Source: Nitrosopumilaceae archaeon
GTDB lineage: Archaea > Thermoproteota > Nitrososphaeria > Nitrososphaerales > Nitrosopumilaceae
Assembly (NCBI GenBank): GCA_011523285.1
Contig: WTHC01000054.1
Coordinates: 1 to 49,312, forward strand
Length of the DNA stretch: 49,312 nucleotides
Direction: 5' to 3'
Shown: piece by piece, positions 37,150 to 47,431 of the stretch
Numbering within the stretch: position 1 is the first letter of the stretch
Layout: every line of letters begins with the position of its first letter
Made by a program: the position numbers and the translations under genes
The notes under the pieces: model-generated
The model's input: only the letters and a program-made list of their open reading frames with translations
What the model was told of the DNA's origin: nothing
Databases searched by the model: none

Positions 37150-38663
37150 TAATAGGATTTGTTATAGGCGAGTCTAAACCCACATCTATTTCTGCACAAA
37201 CATCAAGACCACTTGCAGTTGGCGAATATATAATAATAGATTCTGAAGAAAATAGGCTTTTAGGATTGGTAGAAAAAACTATTGTGTCAAGTGCGGCATT
37301 AACTGATGTTCATAATTATGACGAAGCTGTAGAAAGTAAAGAAATAGCTGATATAAATTCCAGGGACAAGAGTTTTACTACCAAGATCATGATTTTAGGA
37401 TCTTTATCAAGTTTAAAAAAAGGAGTTGTTGTAATTCCTGCAATACCTCCATTTCCTGGAACACCAATATTAGAAGCTAGCAAAAAAGATCTCGAAAGTG
37501 TTTTCAATCCATCAAATTCTTCATGGTCCAAGATAGGAACGCTGCTACGAAATCCACAAATAGAATTGAAGATTAACATTAACAAGATAGTAACAAGGCA
37601 TTTTGGAATATTAGCTATGACAGGGATGGGAAAGAGTAATTTAGTGGCCATAATTGCTAAAGAAATAGCAAAACTTAATGGAACATTAATAATATTTGAT
37701 TATCATAATGATTATGATAATTTAAACATTAAAAAAATGAATGTAATGGACGCTAAGATAAATCCAAGATTATTGGATGCAAATACATTAGCAGATGTTT
37801 TAGAAATAAGAGAAAATGCAGATGTGCAACAAAGAATTCTACGTTTGGCACTTACACAAAATGTCAAAGAGTCAAAGGAGTTTTGGGATGAATTATATAA
37901 ACAAGTTGAATTTGTAGGTGCAAACCCAGAAAGAAAAGAAGACAGGCATTCTGCAGATAGAGTATGCGATAAAATAGATGATGCACGTCATAGATTTGCA
38001 GATATATTGGATCCAGATATCATAGATCCTATTAGTTTAATCAAAGAATTTAGAATAAACATTCTGAACATATCAGAATTCAGTGAAAAACAAGCTAATG
38101 TTGTTTTAGCTTATTATTTGCAAGAGTTGTTAACTGATAAAAAATTATCTACTATAACTAAAAATTCCAAAAATAAACGCAAAAAATATAGATTTAATTC
38201 TCCAGTTTTTGTTATAATTGAAGAAGCACATGTATTTATCCCAAAATTTGAAGATACGCATGCAAAGTACTGGGCGTCAAAAATAGCTAGAGAAGGTAGA
38301 AAATTTGGCTTAGGTATAGGCATAGTATCTCAACGTCCAAGAAACATAGACTCTAATGTATTAAGTCAAATAGGGTCATTTGCAATAATGAAAATAATTC
38401 AAGAAGACGATCAAAGACAAATAGCGTATGCAGTAGAATCAATAAGCAAGGATTTGATATCACAATTAACATCGTTAAATGTAGGAGATGCTGTATTAGT
38501 AGGTCAATGTGTGAATTTGCCAACTTTAATACACATAGATGAAGCCAAAGAAAAAATAATCGGCTCTGATCCAAATGCAGTTGAAGAATGGAAGAAAATG
38601 ATGTTATTTAATAACACAACTATGGACTCTCGAGAATTGGTAAACAAAGATTTGTTGCTTTAA
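37146..38663 (+). CDS. herA: HerA bipolar DNA helicase/translocase
   Basis: A 505-residue hexameric ATPase of the FtsK-HerA group. An N-terminal HAS-barrel (about residues 1-150), Walker A MTGMGKSNL, Walker B FVIIEEAHVFIP, and the sensor segment GIVSQRPRNIDSNVLSQ. It pumps DNA through the NurA nuclease. Walker A has Met where TGSGKS is usual, which is compatible with ATP binding. ATGA overlap with nurA and a 3-nt gap to mre11 show one operon. Confidence 0.95.
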   Translation: MIIGFVIGESKPTSISAQTSRPLAVGEYIIIDSEENRLLGLVEKTIVSSAALTDVHNYDEAVESKEIADINSRDKSFTTKIMILGSLSSLKKGVVVIPAIPPFPGTPILEASKKDLESVFNPSNSSWSKIGTLLRNPQIELKININKIVTRHFGILAMTGMGKSNLVAIIAKEIAKLNGTLIIFDYHNDYDNLNIKKMNVMDAKINPRLLDANTLADVLEIRENADVQQRILRLALTQNVKESKEFWDELYKQVEFVGANPERKEDRHSADRVCDKIDDARHRFADILDPDIIDPISLIKEFRINILNISEFSEKQANVVLAYYLQELLTDKKLSTITKNSKNKRKKYRFNSPVFVIIEEAHVFIPKFEDTHAKYWASKIAREGRKFGLGIGIVSQRPRNIDSNVLSQIGSFAIMKIIQEDDQRQIAYAVESISKDLISQLTSLNVGDAVLVGQCVNLPTLIHIDEAKEKIIGSDPNAVEEWKKMMLFNNTTMDSRELVNKDLLL

Positions 38664-38666
38664 AAA

Positions 38667-39818
38667 TTGTTATTTTCACATATTTCAGATTTACATTTAG
38701 GTTTCATGCAATATGGGTCTAGGGAGAGAGAAAATGACATATATAATTCATTTCAACAAGCTATAGATATATCTATTAAAGATCATGTAGATTTTATAAT
38801 TTTTTCTGGAGATATTTTTCACATGCCAAGTGCAACAGGAAATGCCATAATTCATTTAGCAAACGAACTCAAAAAATTGAAACAAAATAATATAATATCT
38901 TTTTTTATTTTGGGCGAACATGATATAAGTAGAATTCGTTCTACTCCAATACCATTCGTTTATAATAATTTAGGGTTTTCTAGATATATTGGAAATGGCG
39001 TACCAATATATTATAACGATATAATGCTAGCTGGATTTGATAAAATTAGAAAAAACGATATGGAATTTTATGAACAAAAATTTAAAGACGTAGATACAAT
39101 TGCTTCGAAATATAATGGTCACAAAATATTAGTGATGCATCAAGCTATAAATGAAATTAACAAATTTGCTGGTGAATTAAATTCAACAGATCTTCCAAAA
39201 AATTTTACATATTATGCAATGGGCCATTTACACGACAAAGATATCAGAAACTACAGTCATCTAAATGGACCTGTGTCATATCCAGGTTCTATAGAATTAA
39301 CAAACAGCGAAGGAATAAAAGATACAACTAAAGGGTTTTATGAAGTGGACATATCAAATAAAGAAACCAAAGTAAATTGGTTGAAATTAGATATAAGACA
39401 ACAAAAATCTTTCAATATAAAATATGAAGAATTAGAACATTCTATAATGAAGATAATTCAAGGAATCAAAAATGTGAAATTGAAACCAATCATCGAATTA
39501 AAAATAACAGGAGAAAATATAGAAACAGACACTATACAAACATACACGTCAAAAATTTTTGAATATGCGCTATTTTGTTTCTGGAAAATAATAGAAAAAC
39601 AAAAAAATACAATTGTCTATAGCTGTAAACCAGCTAAGATAGACGATGAATTATTAAAATTAGCCATCAATTCAATTAATAGTGAAACTGCTAGCTTTGC
39701 CATAAAAGAATTATTACCATTATTATCATCCAATCAAATAAATGAAGCACAAGTATTAATATCAGAGAATTTTACAAAATTCAAAATAAACAATGATACA
39801 AACAATAGAGTTAAATAA
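38667..39818 (+). CDS. mre11: Mre11 DNA double-strand break nuclease, with GEHD in motif III
   Basis: A 383-residue phosphoesterase. Metal ligands appear in SDLHLG (Asp8, His10), SGDIFH (Asp49), LGEHD (83-87), VMHQ and MGHLHDKD. The third motif is normally GNHD or GNHE, where Asn binds metal; here Glu84 takes its place, and His85 is kept. A cap domain follows, then a C-terminal Rad50-binding helix region. TTG start 3 nt after herA. The last 26 nt overlap rad50. Confidence 0.92.
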   Translation: MLFSHISDLHLGFMQYGSRERENDIYNSFQQAIDISIKDHVDFIIFSGDIFHMPSATGNAIIHLANELKKLKQNNIISFFILGEHDISRIRSTPIPFVYNNLGFSRYIGNGVPIYYNDIMLAGFDKIRKNDMEFYEQKFKDVDTIASKYNGHKILVMHQAINEINKFAGELNSTDLPKNFTYYAMGHLHDKDIRNYSHLNGPVSYPGSIELTNSEGIKDTTKGFYEVDISNKETKVNWLKLDIRQQKSFNIKYEELEHSIMKIIQGIKNVKLKPIIELKITGENIETDTIQTYTSKIFEYALFCFWKIIEKQKNTIVYSCKPAKIDDELLKLAINSINSETASFAIKELLPLLSSNQINEAQVLISENFTKFKINNDTNNRVK

Positions 39819-41883
39819 TTTTCTGTCACATTCATTTACTAAATTAGATTTTGATGATGATGGTGTTACGATATTCATAGGTCACAACGGATCTGGAAAA
39901 TCAAGTATAATAGACGCAATAACATTTGTATTATTTGGAAAACATAATCGTAAATCAAATAGAAGTTTGATTAAAAAAGGTAGTAATCAAGCTTATGTCA
40001 AAATAAGATTTTCAGTCAATAAAAAACAATACGAAGCTATAAGGAGGATAGATAGAAACGGAAATATGTATTCACATTTAGTTGAAATCAAAATCAATGG
40101 AGAATCTACATTACTTGTATCTGGAGAAAGAAAACAATTTGGAGAATCAATGACAAAACAAATTGAGGATATAATTGGTGTAGATTTCAGTAAATTAAAA
40201 ATCACATCAATAGTCCAACAAGGCGAATTAAACGCAATAATCAAATCCAAACCCAAAGAATTTAAAGAAATAATTAATGCATTAATAGGAATAGATAGAT
40301 TAGACACAGCAGCTGCAGCTATGAACTTAATCAAAAAAAAATTTAGAATTGAAATACAAAATAAAAACGGTTATGATGATACACATATCAATATACTCAA
40401 TCAAAAAAAAATAGATCTTACTAATCTGATTAAAAAATTAGAACCGTTACAAAAATCATTAGCTAGTAAAAAATTGGAATATGAAAAAGACATACGAGGA
40501 ATACAAGAAACTATAGAAAATGAGACTTATAAAATCACCAAATTTCATGAAGTAGAAAGCAGAAAAATTGAATTAACAAATTATGCAAAAACACTACTCA
40601 TATCCATACAAGAAAAAATTCGAAACGAAAAACAAAAGATAGAAATATGTGATAATTATTTAAAACAGATAGCTGATAAATATAAGATAGAAGCTATTGT
40701 TATTCATACAAATAATATATTAGAAAAACTAATTCAAAAAATTCAACAATATAATACTAAAATAAACATATTCGATGAACATCTACATCTAACTAAAAAA
40801 TTAAAATTAACTAATAATAAGTGTCCAATCTGTTATTCAACAATAAAAAAATTGAATCCATTATTTCATGAAGAATACATAAATCAAGAAATTACTAAAT
40901 TAAAAAATTTGATCGGACTTTTAAATGCGAAGAAAAATGAATATGATGAAAATAACAATAAAAATAAAATTAAATTACAAATGATAACTAATGCAGAAGC
41001 AGTGTTATCAACTCATTCAATAACAAATGAAACAGATATAGAAAATATCAAGAATGAATGTAAAATATACCATGATCAAGTCAATATGATTCAACGTGTA
41101 TTAGAATTACATGAGCTAGACAAGATTGCGTCTATTGACTCTCATGCTCAACAGCTATACTCCAAAATAAAATATTTAGAAACTCAAATACTAGGATTTG
41201 ACTCAAAAAAATTTTCACGTTTAAAAGATGCATATATGCAAAAGCAATCTCAATTAAACAACATTAATCAAGAATTGGGAGCAGCTAGATCAAGATTGAG
41301 TACTACCATTACAGATACAAATGAAATGAATAGATTACTGAATGAACTTAGCAATGTTAAAGAATACATACACATACTAGATCAAATACAAGATAAAATA
41401 TTCAATAGAGATGGAATAGTTGCAACTAGTTTAAGATCTTGGGTTCTAGAAATGATATCAAAAAAAACATCTGAATATTTAGCTCTATTAAATACCAGTG
41501 TAAACAGAATCATGATCACGGAAAAAGTTAGAGAAATGTCAATCACATGTTATTCAAAAAACATAGCTTTAGAAATAGATTCTCTTAGCGGTGGAGAACA
41601 AATAGGTGTATCTGTGGCATTGAGACTTGCCATAATGGATATGCTAGGAATATCAAATTTGAATTGTGTCATATTAGATGAACCTACAGTTCATTTAGAT
41701 GAAGAGCGCCGCAAATCACTAGTAGATATATTTTCTCAATTATCAGAACCAACTAACAGAGTAAGAAGATCTATACAATTAATAATAATTACACACGATA
41801 GTGAAATATTTGATAATTCCGAAATAAATAAAATTTATAAATTTTCAAAAGATCCACATGGCTCAAAAGTAGTTGCACTTTAG
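39793..41883 (+). CDS. rad50: Rad50 SMC-like ATPase, short coiled coil
   Basis: A 696-residue partner of Mre11. Walker A GHNGSGKSS (30-38) and the VQQGELNAII Q-loop at the N-terminus; coiled coil broken by the zinc hook CPIC; then the ABC signature LSGGEQIGVSVALRLA, Walker B CVILDEPTVHLDEE and the H-loop ITHDS. It is shorter than the roughly 880 residues of Pyrococcus Rad50 because of shorter coiled-coil arms. It overlaps mre11 by 26 nt and the convergent HEAT gene by 4 nt. Confidence 0.95.
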   Translation: MIQTIELNNFLSHSFTKLDFDDDGVTIFIGHNGSGKSSIIDAITFVLFGKHNRKSNRSLIKKGSNQAYVKIRFSVNKKQYEAIRRIDRNGNMYSHLVEIKINGESTLLVSGERKQFGESMTKQIEDIIGVDFSKLKITSIVQQGELNAIIKSKPKEFKEIINALIGIDRLDTAAAAMNLIKKKFRIEIQNKNGYDDTHINILNQKKIDLTNLIKKLEPLQKSLASKKLEYEKDIRGIQETIENETYKITKFHEVESRKIELTNYAKTLLISIQEKIRNEKQKIEICDNYLKQIADKYKIEAIVIHTNNILEKLIQKIQQYNTKINIFDEHLHLTKKLKLTNNKCPICYSTIKKLNPLFHEEYINQEITKLKNLIGLLNAKKNEYDENNNKNKIKLQMITNAEAVLSTHSITNETDIENIKNECKIYHDQVNMIQRVLELHELDKIASIDSHAQQLYSKIKYLETQILGFDSKKFSRLKDAYMQKQSQLNNINQELGAARSRLSTTITDTNEMNRLLNELSNVKEYIHILDQIQDKIFNRDGIVATSLRSWVLEMISKKTSEYLALLNTSVNRIMITEKVREMSITCYSKNIALEIDSLSGGEQIGVSVALRLAIMDMLGISNLNCVILDEPTVHLDEERRKSLVDIFSQLSEPTNRVRRSIQLIIITHDSEIFDNSEINKIYKFSKDPHGSKVVAL

Positions 41884-42359
41884 CCACCTGTAAGCCTAGC
41901 AAATTTTTTGGCATTATGAGATTTTTCAATATAATCTATATTCGATAATGCTATAATGGCAGATTGTCGTACTGAATTTTTTTTATCTTTTAGAGCTTTC
42001 AATAATGTATTTTTAGCAAGCGTAGATCCAATTACTCCAAGCGCTATTGCAGCTTCATGTCTAACAAACTCACTACAATCATTCTCAGTTGCATGTTGTA
42101 AATATTTTATTGCACTTGTGAAAGATAATTGTCCGAGTGAAAAAGCAGCTTCATGTCTTACTAATTCATTAGGATCATTTTGCAGAACATCTGCAATTGG
42201 TTCAATAAAATCTTGTGAGCCAAAATCAGCTAGTATACATGTAGCTCGTGTCCGTATCACATAATCATCATGCTTTAGTAACTCTATAAAATATTTTGTG
42301 TCTTTAATGTTATATTTTAGTTCCATATCACGAAGTATTTCAAATCGTGTATTTGTCAT
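41880..42359 (-). CDS. HEAT-repeat protein (PBS-lyase-like repeats)
   Basis: A 159-residue protein built of about four HEAT-like repeats of about 31 residues: DYVIRTRATCILADFGS, NELVRHEAAFSLGQLSF, SEFVRHEAAIALGVIGS and KNSVRQSAIIALSNIDY. Such solenoids are protein-binding scaffolds; E-Z/PBS-lyase-type repeats also occur in deoxyhypusine hydroxylase, but its metal-binding HE pairs are not clearly arranged here. Divergent from the thioredoxin-like gene, convergent with rad50. Confidence 0.82.
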   Translation of the reverse strand: MTNTRFEILRDMELKYNIKDTKYFIELLKHDDYVIRTRATCILADFGSQDFIEPIADVLQNDPNELVRHEAAFSLGQLSFTSAIKYLQHATENDCSEFVRHEAAIALGVIGSTLAKNTLLKALKDKKNSVRQSAIIALSNIDYIEKSHNAKKFARLTGG

Positions 42360-42427
42360 TTGTATAGACCATGTTTTAGATCAGCATTTTAAGTTATCTT
42401 TTTAAAATATTCAATCTAATAATACAT

Positions 42428-43093
42428 GTGTTTGCACAAATCGGTAAAAAAGCACCAAATTTCAAAGTGTCTTCATGGGTTCAAGGAATTCCAACAAATA
42501 TAGATATAGAAAAAGACAAAATAATCATAATAGAAGTTTTTCAAGTTAATTGCCCAGGATGTTTTATATATGGCATACCTAGTGTTATTGATGTTTATAA
42601 TAAATATAAACTCGACGGCGTTACAGTATTAGGAATTGCAACTGCATTTGAAGATTATGATAAAAATACATTAGAGAATCTAAAACTATTATTAAAAAGT
42701 AATGTTGTCATCGGAGAAACGAGAAAAATTTTAGGCCAATACAATTATCTTGATGACAATAAAAAGCTAAAATACAAAATACCATTTCCAGTAGCTATGG
42801 ATTCATTAATAAAACATGAAACAAACAATATAGATAATCAGAGAATAATGAATTTTATTTATAATCAGATTCCAGATTTTGATTCACGTAATAATGACTA
42901 CCAGAATAAGATTAAGTCCAATGTTATAACATATTTGAAATCTAAAGAATATATTACTGAAACATTTGAATTGTTTTCATTACAAGGGACGCCTTCAACT
43001 ATAATAATTGACAGAAAAGGAATATTACGAGATGTGATATTTGGTCAAGGCTACAATTTGGAAATGCGAGTAAAAGATTTAATAAATGAATGA
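42428..43093 (+). CDS. Thioredoxin-fold protein with CPGC motif
   Basis: A 221-residue protein of the TlpA/AhpC-like group. It begins IGKKAPNFKVSSW, has the redox pair CPGC (Cys42, Cys45) after IEVFQVN, and the cis-proline loop QGTPSTIIIDRKG near residue 190. About 80 extra residues lie between the IATAF strand and the cis-Pro region, longer than in common TlpA proteins. There is no signal peptide, so it is probably cytosolic. GTG start placed 24 nt after TTTAAAATAT (42401-42410). Confidence 0.82.
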   Translation: MFAQIGKKAPNFKVSSWVQGIPTNIDIEKDKIIIIEVFQVNCPGCFIYGIPSVIDVYNKYKLDGVTVLGIATAFEDYDKNTLENLKLLLKSNVVIGETRKILGQYNYLDDNKKLKYKIPFPVAMDSLIKHETNNIDNQRIMNFIYNQIPDFDSRNNDYQNKIKSNVITYLKSKEYITETFELFSLQGTPSTIIIDRKGILRDVIFGQGYNLEMRVKDLINE

Positions 43094-43145
43094 TACAATT
43101 TATTCATCACACATATAATATTAGAATTTAGTTACATTGTCATAG

Positions 43146-43583
43146 TTATTTGATTTGAGTCATTACATTTTGGAGTACATTATGATTGTATTTATCAGCT
43201 AATATTATTTCATACCAATAATGTAGAGAATCGCCGTATACGAAATAAGAACCAAGAATTGTCATATTACAATATCTTTGAGCTACTCTATTTTCAGCTA
43301 CTTGTTTCATATTTGTACTGCTTTTTATTCTACTTACACCTAAATGTTTAGGTCGTCTGCCGCCTTTAGGTCTATGTTTACGCATACCGCCAGCTCCAAC
43401 ACGCATTCGAATGGTTATAATTCCAGGTTTAGCTTTATATCCTAATTGATGCGCACGTTTTATTCTACTAGGTTTATCTATTTTAATTAATGATTGTTGT
43501 TTTCTCCAAAGTACTGCTTTCTTTCGTATCTCAGAATGGTTTTCTTTACATAATTTCAACCAACTTAAATCTTGGTATTTCAT
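43146..43583 (-). CDS. rpl15e: Ribosomal protein L15e
   Basis: A 145-residue basic large-subunit protein found only in archaea and eukaryotes: MKYQDLSWLKLCKEN, SRIKRAHQLGYKAKPGI, RVGAGGMRKHRPKGGRRPK and VLGSYFVYGD-like TILGSYFVYGDS. An in-frame ATG at 43607 exists, but the family N-terminus and TAAATATG (43605-43612, minus strand) 25 nt upstream point to ATG 43583. Confidence 0.95.
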   Translation of the reverse strand: MKYQDLSWLKLCKENHSEIRKKAVLWRKQQSLIKIDKPSRIKRAHQLGYKAKPGIITIRMRVGAGGMRKHRPKGGRRPKHLGVSRIKSSTNMKQVAENRVAQRYCNMTILGSYFVYGDSLHYWYEIILADKYNHNVLQNVMTQIK

Positions 43584-43691
43584 TATGTAAGTTAAATATA
43601 GATACATATTTAGAATTTTGGATACGAATTTGTAGTATTTAGTTGAAAATGATCACTTTAATTATATAATAAAAAGATTATTATTAATTAT

Positions 43692-44630
43692 TTATTTTAT
43701 GCCCATAGTTCTAAGATGGTATATGATTTTTTCTGCAATCACATTAGCAGCTAATGATTGTGCTTCTTTAGTTTGTGCACCTATGTGAGGAGTCAATATA
43801 ACATTGGTTAGTTCTGTTAATTTATTTTCTAAGGCAGGTTCTTGTTCGAATACATCTAGGGCAGCTCCTGCAATATTACCATCTTTAATAGAATGATAAA
43901 GTGATTCTTCATCAACTATTCCGCCTCTCGAAGTATTGATAAGAATTGCTGTGTTTTTCATCAGATCTAATTTATTTTTATTTATTAGATGATATGTTGA
44001 ATCTGCCAATGGCACATGTATTGATATATAATCAGAACTTTTTAATAATGTGTTAAGATCTGTTTTGATCAAGCCTACTTCTTTAGAAAAAGCATCATCA
44101 ATTGGGTTAATGTCATATCCAATAATATTCATATTTAATCCACGAGCTAATCTAGATAACCTTTTTCCAATATTACCAAGACCTATTATACCAAGATATT
44201 TTCCTTTAAGTTCTGAACCTAATAATTCTTTTTTCAACCATTTATTATTTTGTATGCCGTTATTAGCTTTGATTATTTGTCTAGATATAGCTAATAATAA
44301 ACATAAAACTAATTCTGCAACAGCAGTAGATGCACTTTCAGCAGAGTTAATGACTTTAATGTGTTTGTTATTTGCCGCTTTTAGATCTATATTATCTAAT
44401 CCAACTCCAACACGTGCAATAATCAAACACTTATTGGTTTTTTCAATAAGATCTTTAGTTAGTTTGGTCCTTCCTCTGATTACTATTATATTAAAATCTT
44501 GTATAATGTTATATAATTCATCATATGTGACAGTAGGATTGTATGTGATATTCAATCCATTATCTTTTAATATTTTTTGCAATATGGGATCTACCGGATC
44601 GCATATTAATACAGATTTATTAAAACTCAT
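43692..44630 (-). CDS. serA: D-3-phosphoglycerate dehydrogenase-like (short form)
   Basis: A 312-residue D-2-hydroxyacid dehydrogenase. NAD site GIIGLGNIGKRLSRL; catalytic Arg in LINTSRGGIVDEESL, Glu in FEQEPA and His in LTPHIGAQT. The N-terminus (DPVDPILQKILKDNG) is of SerA type. It lacks the C-terminal ACT regulatory domain, so it would not show classical serine feedback inhibition. Other 2-hydroxyacid substrates are possible. Divergent from the lyase gene. Confidence 0.85.
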   Translation of the reverse strand: MSFNKSVLICDPVDPILQKILKDNGLNITYNPTVTYDELYNIIQDFNIIVIRGRTKLTKDLIEKTNKCLIIARVGVGLDNIDLKAANNKHIKVINSAESASTAVAELVLCLLLAISRQIIKANNGIQNNKWLKKELLGSELKGKYLGIIGLGNIGKRLSRLARGLNMNIIGYDINPIDDAFSKEVGLIKTDLNTLLKSSDYISIHVPLADSTYHLINKNKLDLMKNTAILINTSRGGIVDEESLYHSIKDGNIAGAALDVFEQEPALENKLTELTNVILTPHIGAQTKEAQSLAANVIAEKIIYHLRTMGIK

Positions 44631-44724
44631 GAAACAAACATTTGTTAGAATAATATAACTTTAATGCAAAAAGACTATCAACACTTATTAATTATATATA
44701 TATCTCTGTAATGATTCATTAAGA

Positions 44725-46101
44725 TTGCAAAAAATTAATAACAAGATGCGAATAGATGTAGATTCATTAGGTCAAATAGATGTACCTAAAGATGCGTATT
44801 ATGGTCCATTTACAGTTAGGGCTATGAAGCAATATCACACAACAGAAACTAAATCTCACAAAGAATTAGTTAAAGCATTTATAATGATAAAACAAGCTGC
44901 TGCAATAGCTAATATGAATACAACACTAGATGATGAAATTGGCAACGCGATAATAAAAGCTTGTAAAATACTCCATACTGGAAAACACATGGATCAAATT
45001 GTAATTGATTCTATAAATTCTGGAGCTGGCACTGCACTTCATATGAACGTTAATGAAGTAATAACAAATATATCACTTGAAATATTGGGTAAGAAAAAAG
45101 GCCAATATGAATACATAAGTCCCAATGATCATGTAAACATGTCTCAATCAAGTAATGATACTTTTCCTACTGCCATGAATATAGCAATATTAAATGATTT
45201 AAAATTATGTTTACCACATATAATCGAATTAAAAAAAATATTAACAAAAAAAGCTAAACAGCTTTCAACTATCAAAAAAATAGGTCGCACTCATTTGATG
45301 GATGCAGTACCAGTAACATTAGGAAGTGAATTTGGAGCATATGCAATAGCAGTTGAAAAATCATTACATTACATAGTTAATGCAAGCAAAGAGCTAGAAA
45401 ACATTGCGTTAGGAGGCACTGCAGTAGGAACAAGCGCCAATGCAAATAAAAAATACTTAGAAAAAGTAGTCTACGAATTAAAAAAAATATCTAAATTAAA
45501 TTTACGAGCCGAGAAGAATTTACAATATGCTACTCAAAGTAGATTTTCGATCTCGAATTTATCATCGTCTATTAAAAACTTTGTATTGGAAATCAACAGA
45601 ATTGCTAATGACATTAGATTGATGGCTTCTGGTCCGATAGCAGGTTTAGGAGAGATTATCATACCTACAGTACATGCAGGTTCTTCAATAATGCCAGGAA
45701 AAGTCAACCCCTCACTTGCAGAATGTATGAACATGATCTGTTTTAAAATAATTGGTAATGATACAACAATATCGCATTCAGTACAAAATGGACAATTAGA
45801 ACTCAATGTGATGATGCCAATCATGGCCAAATGTATTTTAGAATCAATAGATATACTAACTAATTTTTTGCCTATATTTTCATCAAATTTGATAGACGGA
45901 ATACAAGCAAATGAAAAAAATTTAAAAAAATATATAGAAAATAGTCCAGTTATAATTACTTTATTAACACCAAAAATAGGATATAACAAAGCGTCTGAGT
46001 TGTTTAAAAAATCATTAAGTGAAAATATATCTATTAAAACATTAATCATAAATGAAAAAATATTAACGGAGAAAGAATTTAATTTGTTAATGAATAAATA
46101 A
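44725..46101 (+). CDS. Aspartase/fumarase-family lyase
   Basis: A 458-residue protein of the fumarase/aspartase superfamily. Signature GSSIMPGKVNP, GTAVGTSANA, SQSSNDTFPTAMN and the IGRTHLMDAVP region. The N-terminus (RIDVDSLGQIDVPKDAYYG) and IGNDTTISHSVQNGQLELNVMMP are closer to aspartate ammonia-lyase than to fumarase C, but archaeal class II fumarases have been hard to tell apart by sequence. TTG 44725 fits TATA spacing; ATG 44746 (MRIDVD) is the alternative. The next gene starts within its stop (TAATG). Confidence 0.85.
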   Translation: MQKINNKMRIDVDSLGQIDVPKDAYYGPFTVRAMKQYHTTETKSHKELVKAFIMIKQAAAIANMNTTLDDEIGNAIIKACKILHTGKHMDQIVIDSINSGAGTALHMNVNEVITNISLEILGKKKGQYEYISPNDHVNMSQSSNDTFPTAMNIAILNDLKLCLPHIIELKKILTKKAKQLSTIKKIGRTHLMDAVPVTLGSEFGAYAIAVEKSLHYIVNASKELENIALGGTAVGTSANANKKYLEKVVYELKKISKLNLRAEKNLQYATQSRFSISNLSSSIKNFVLEINRIANDIRLMASGPIAGLGEIIIPTVHAGSSIMPGKVNPSLAECMNMICFKIIGNDTTISHSVQNGQLELNVMMPIMAKCILESIDILTNFLPIFSSNLIDGIQANEKNLKKYIENSPVIITLLTPKIGYNKASELFKKSLSENISIKTLIINEKILTEKEFNLLMNK

Positions 46102-47369
46102 TGGCCAATGTTTGGATAGAATCTTATGGATGTTCTGCAAGTTTCGCGGATTCTGAAATAATTTCTGGAATGATATTAAATGGCGGGCATAAATTAGTAA
46201 AAAATATAGAAGATTCGGATTTGAATGTAATTGTAACTTGTTCAGTAAAAGATGCAACATTTAATAAAATGATAAACCGCATAAAGAAGTTAAAAAATAA
46301 ACCATTAGTTGTTGCTGGTTGTTTACCAAAAACAGAGAAAAACACTATTGAGAAATTTGCAATAGATGCTAGTTTATTAGGACCTAATTCATTGATGAAG
46401 ACCAATGAGATTATAAATTCAACTTTAAATGGTAAAAAACAGATCGAATTACATGATTTAGACAAAACCAAATTAAATCTTCCAAAAATTAGATTAAATC
46501 CAGCTATAGGAATAATTGAAATAGGCAAAGGATGTATGAATCAATGTACATTTTGTCAAACAAAAATTTCGAAAGGAGATTTATATAGTTATAGAATTGG
46601 AGATATAGTTAGACAAGTAAAAAATGAGATCAGTGATGGTTGTAAAGAGATTTGGCTTACATCTACAGATAATGGTTGTTATGGTTTTGACATAGGCTGC
46701 GATTTACCAATGTTAATCAACACAATAACAGACATACAAAATGATTTCATGATAAGAATAGGAATGATGAATCCTATGCATGTACCTAAAATATGCAATG
46801 ATTTGATAAAATCGTATGAAGATAAAAAAGTATTTAAATTTATACATATCCCAGTCCAGAGTGGAAATAATAATGTTTTGAAAGACATGAAAAGAGGTCA
46901 TACTTCAGAAATTTTTATGGATGTTGTAAAAAAGTTAAGGGACAAATTCCACAGATTCACAATATCTACCGACATAATAGTTGGGTTTCCTACTGAAAGT
47001 GAAGAGCAATTCTTAGACACAATCAAACTAATTAAAAAAATAAAACCAGATATTATTAATTTGTCTAAATATAGCAGAAGACGAGGAACTAAATCATTTA
47101 ATTTAGAACAAATAAACGATAACGAGATTAAACGTAGAAGCAGGATTGCGTATAAAGTAGCAAATGAACTTTCGTTGGAAAACAATAACAAATGGATCGG
47201 TTGGAAAGGAGAAGTATTATTCGATGAAAATACAGATAGAGGGCTCAGAGGTAGAAATTTTGCCTATAAACCAATACTTATCAAAGACCATACTGCAAAA
47301 GTTGGGCAGACTGCCAATGTCAAAATAACACATGCTACATGTCATTGCCTAATAGCAGAAATTAATTAA
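46101..47369 (+). CDS. tRNA t6A37 methylthiotransferase (MtaB/CDKAL1 type)
   Basis: A 422-residue radical-SAM enzyme that adds a methylthio group to t6A37 in tRNAs reading ANN codons. N-terminal domain cysteines Cys11, Cys47 and Cys74 hold one cluster. CMNQCTFC (Cys145, Cys149, Cys152) holds the radical-SAM cluster. HIPVQSGNNNVLKDMKRG and DIIVGFPTE are typical, with a C-terminal TRAM-like domain (GLRGRNFAYKPI). It overlaps the preceding lyase by 1 nt. Confidence 0.9.
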   Translation: MANVWIESYGCSASFADSEIISGMILNGGHKLVKNIEDSDLNVIVTCSVKDATFNKMINRIKKLKNKPLVVAGCLPKTEKNTIEKFAIDASLLGPNSLMKTNEIINSTLNGKKQIELHDLDKTKLNLPKIRLNPAIGIIEIGKGCMNQCTFCQTKISKGDLYSYRIGDIVRQVKNEISDGCKEIWLTSTDNGCYGFDIGCDLPMLINTITDIQNDFMIRIGMMNPMHVPKICNDLIKSYEDKKVFKFIHIPVQSGNNNVLKDMKRGHTSEIFMDVVKKLRDKFHRFTISTDIIVGFPTESEEQFLDTIKLIKKIKPDIINLSKYSRRRGTKSFNLEQINDNEIKRRSRIAYKVANELSLENNNKWIGWKGEVLFDENTDRGLRGRNFAYKPILIKDHTAKVGQTANVKITHATCHCLIAEIN

Positions 47370-47431
47370 ATTTTTATATACATCATGAAACTTGTAACAA
47401 AGTTTTTTATTGATGTCATCAAATTCACAAC

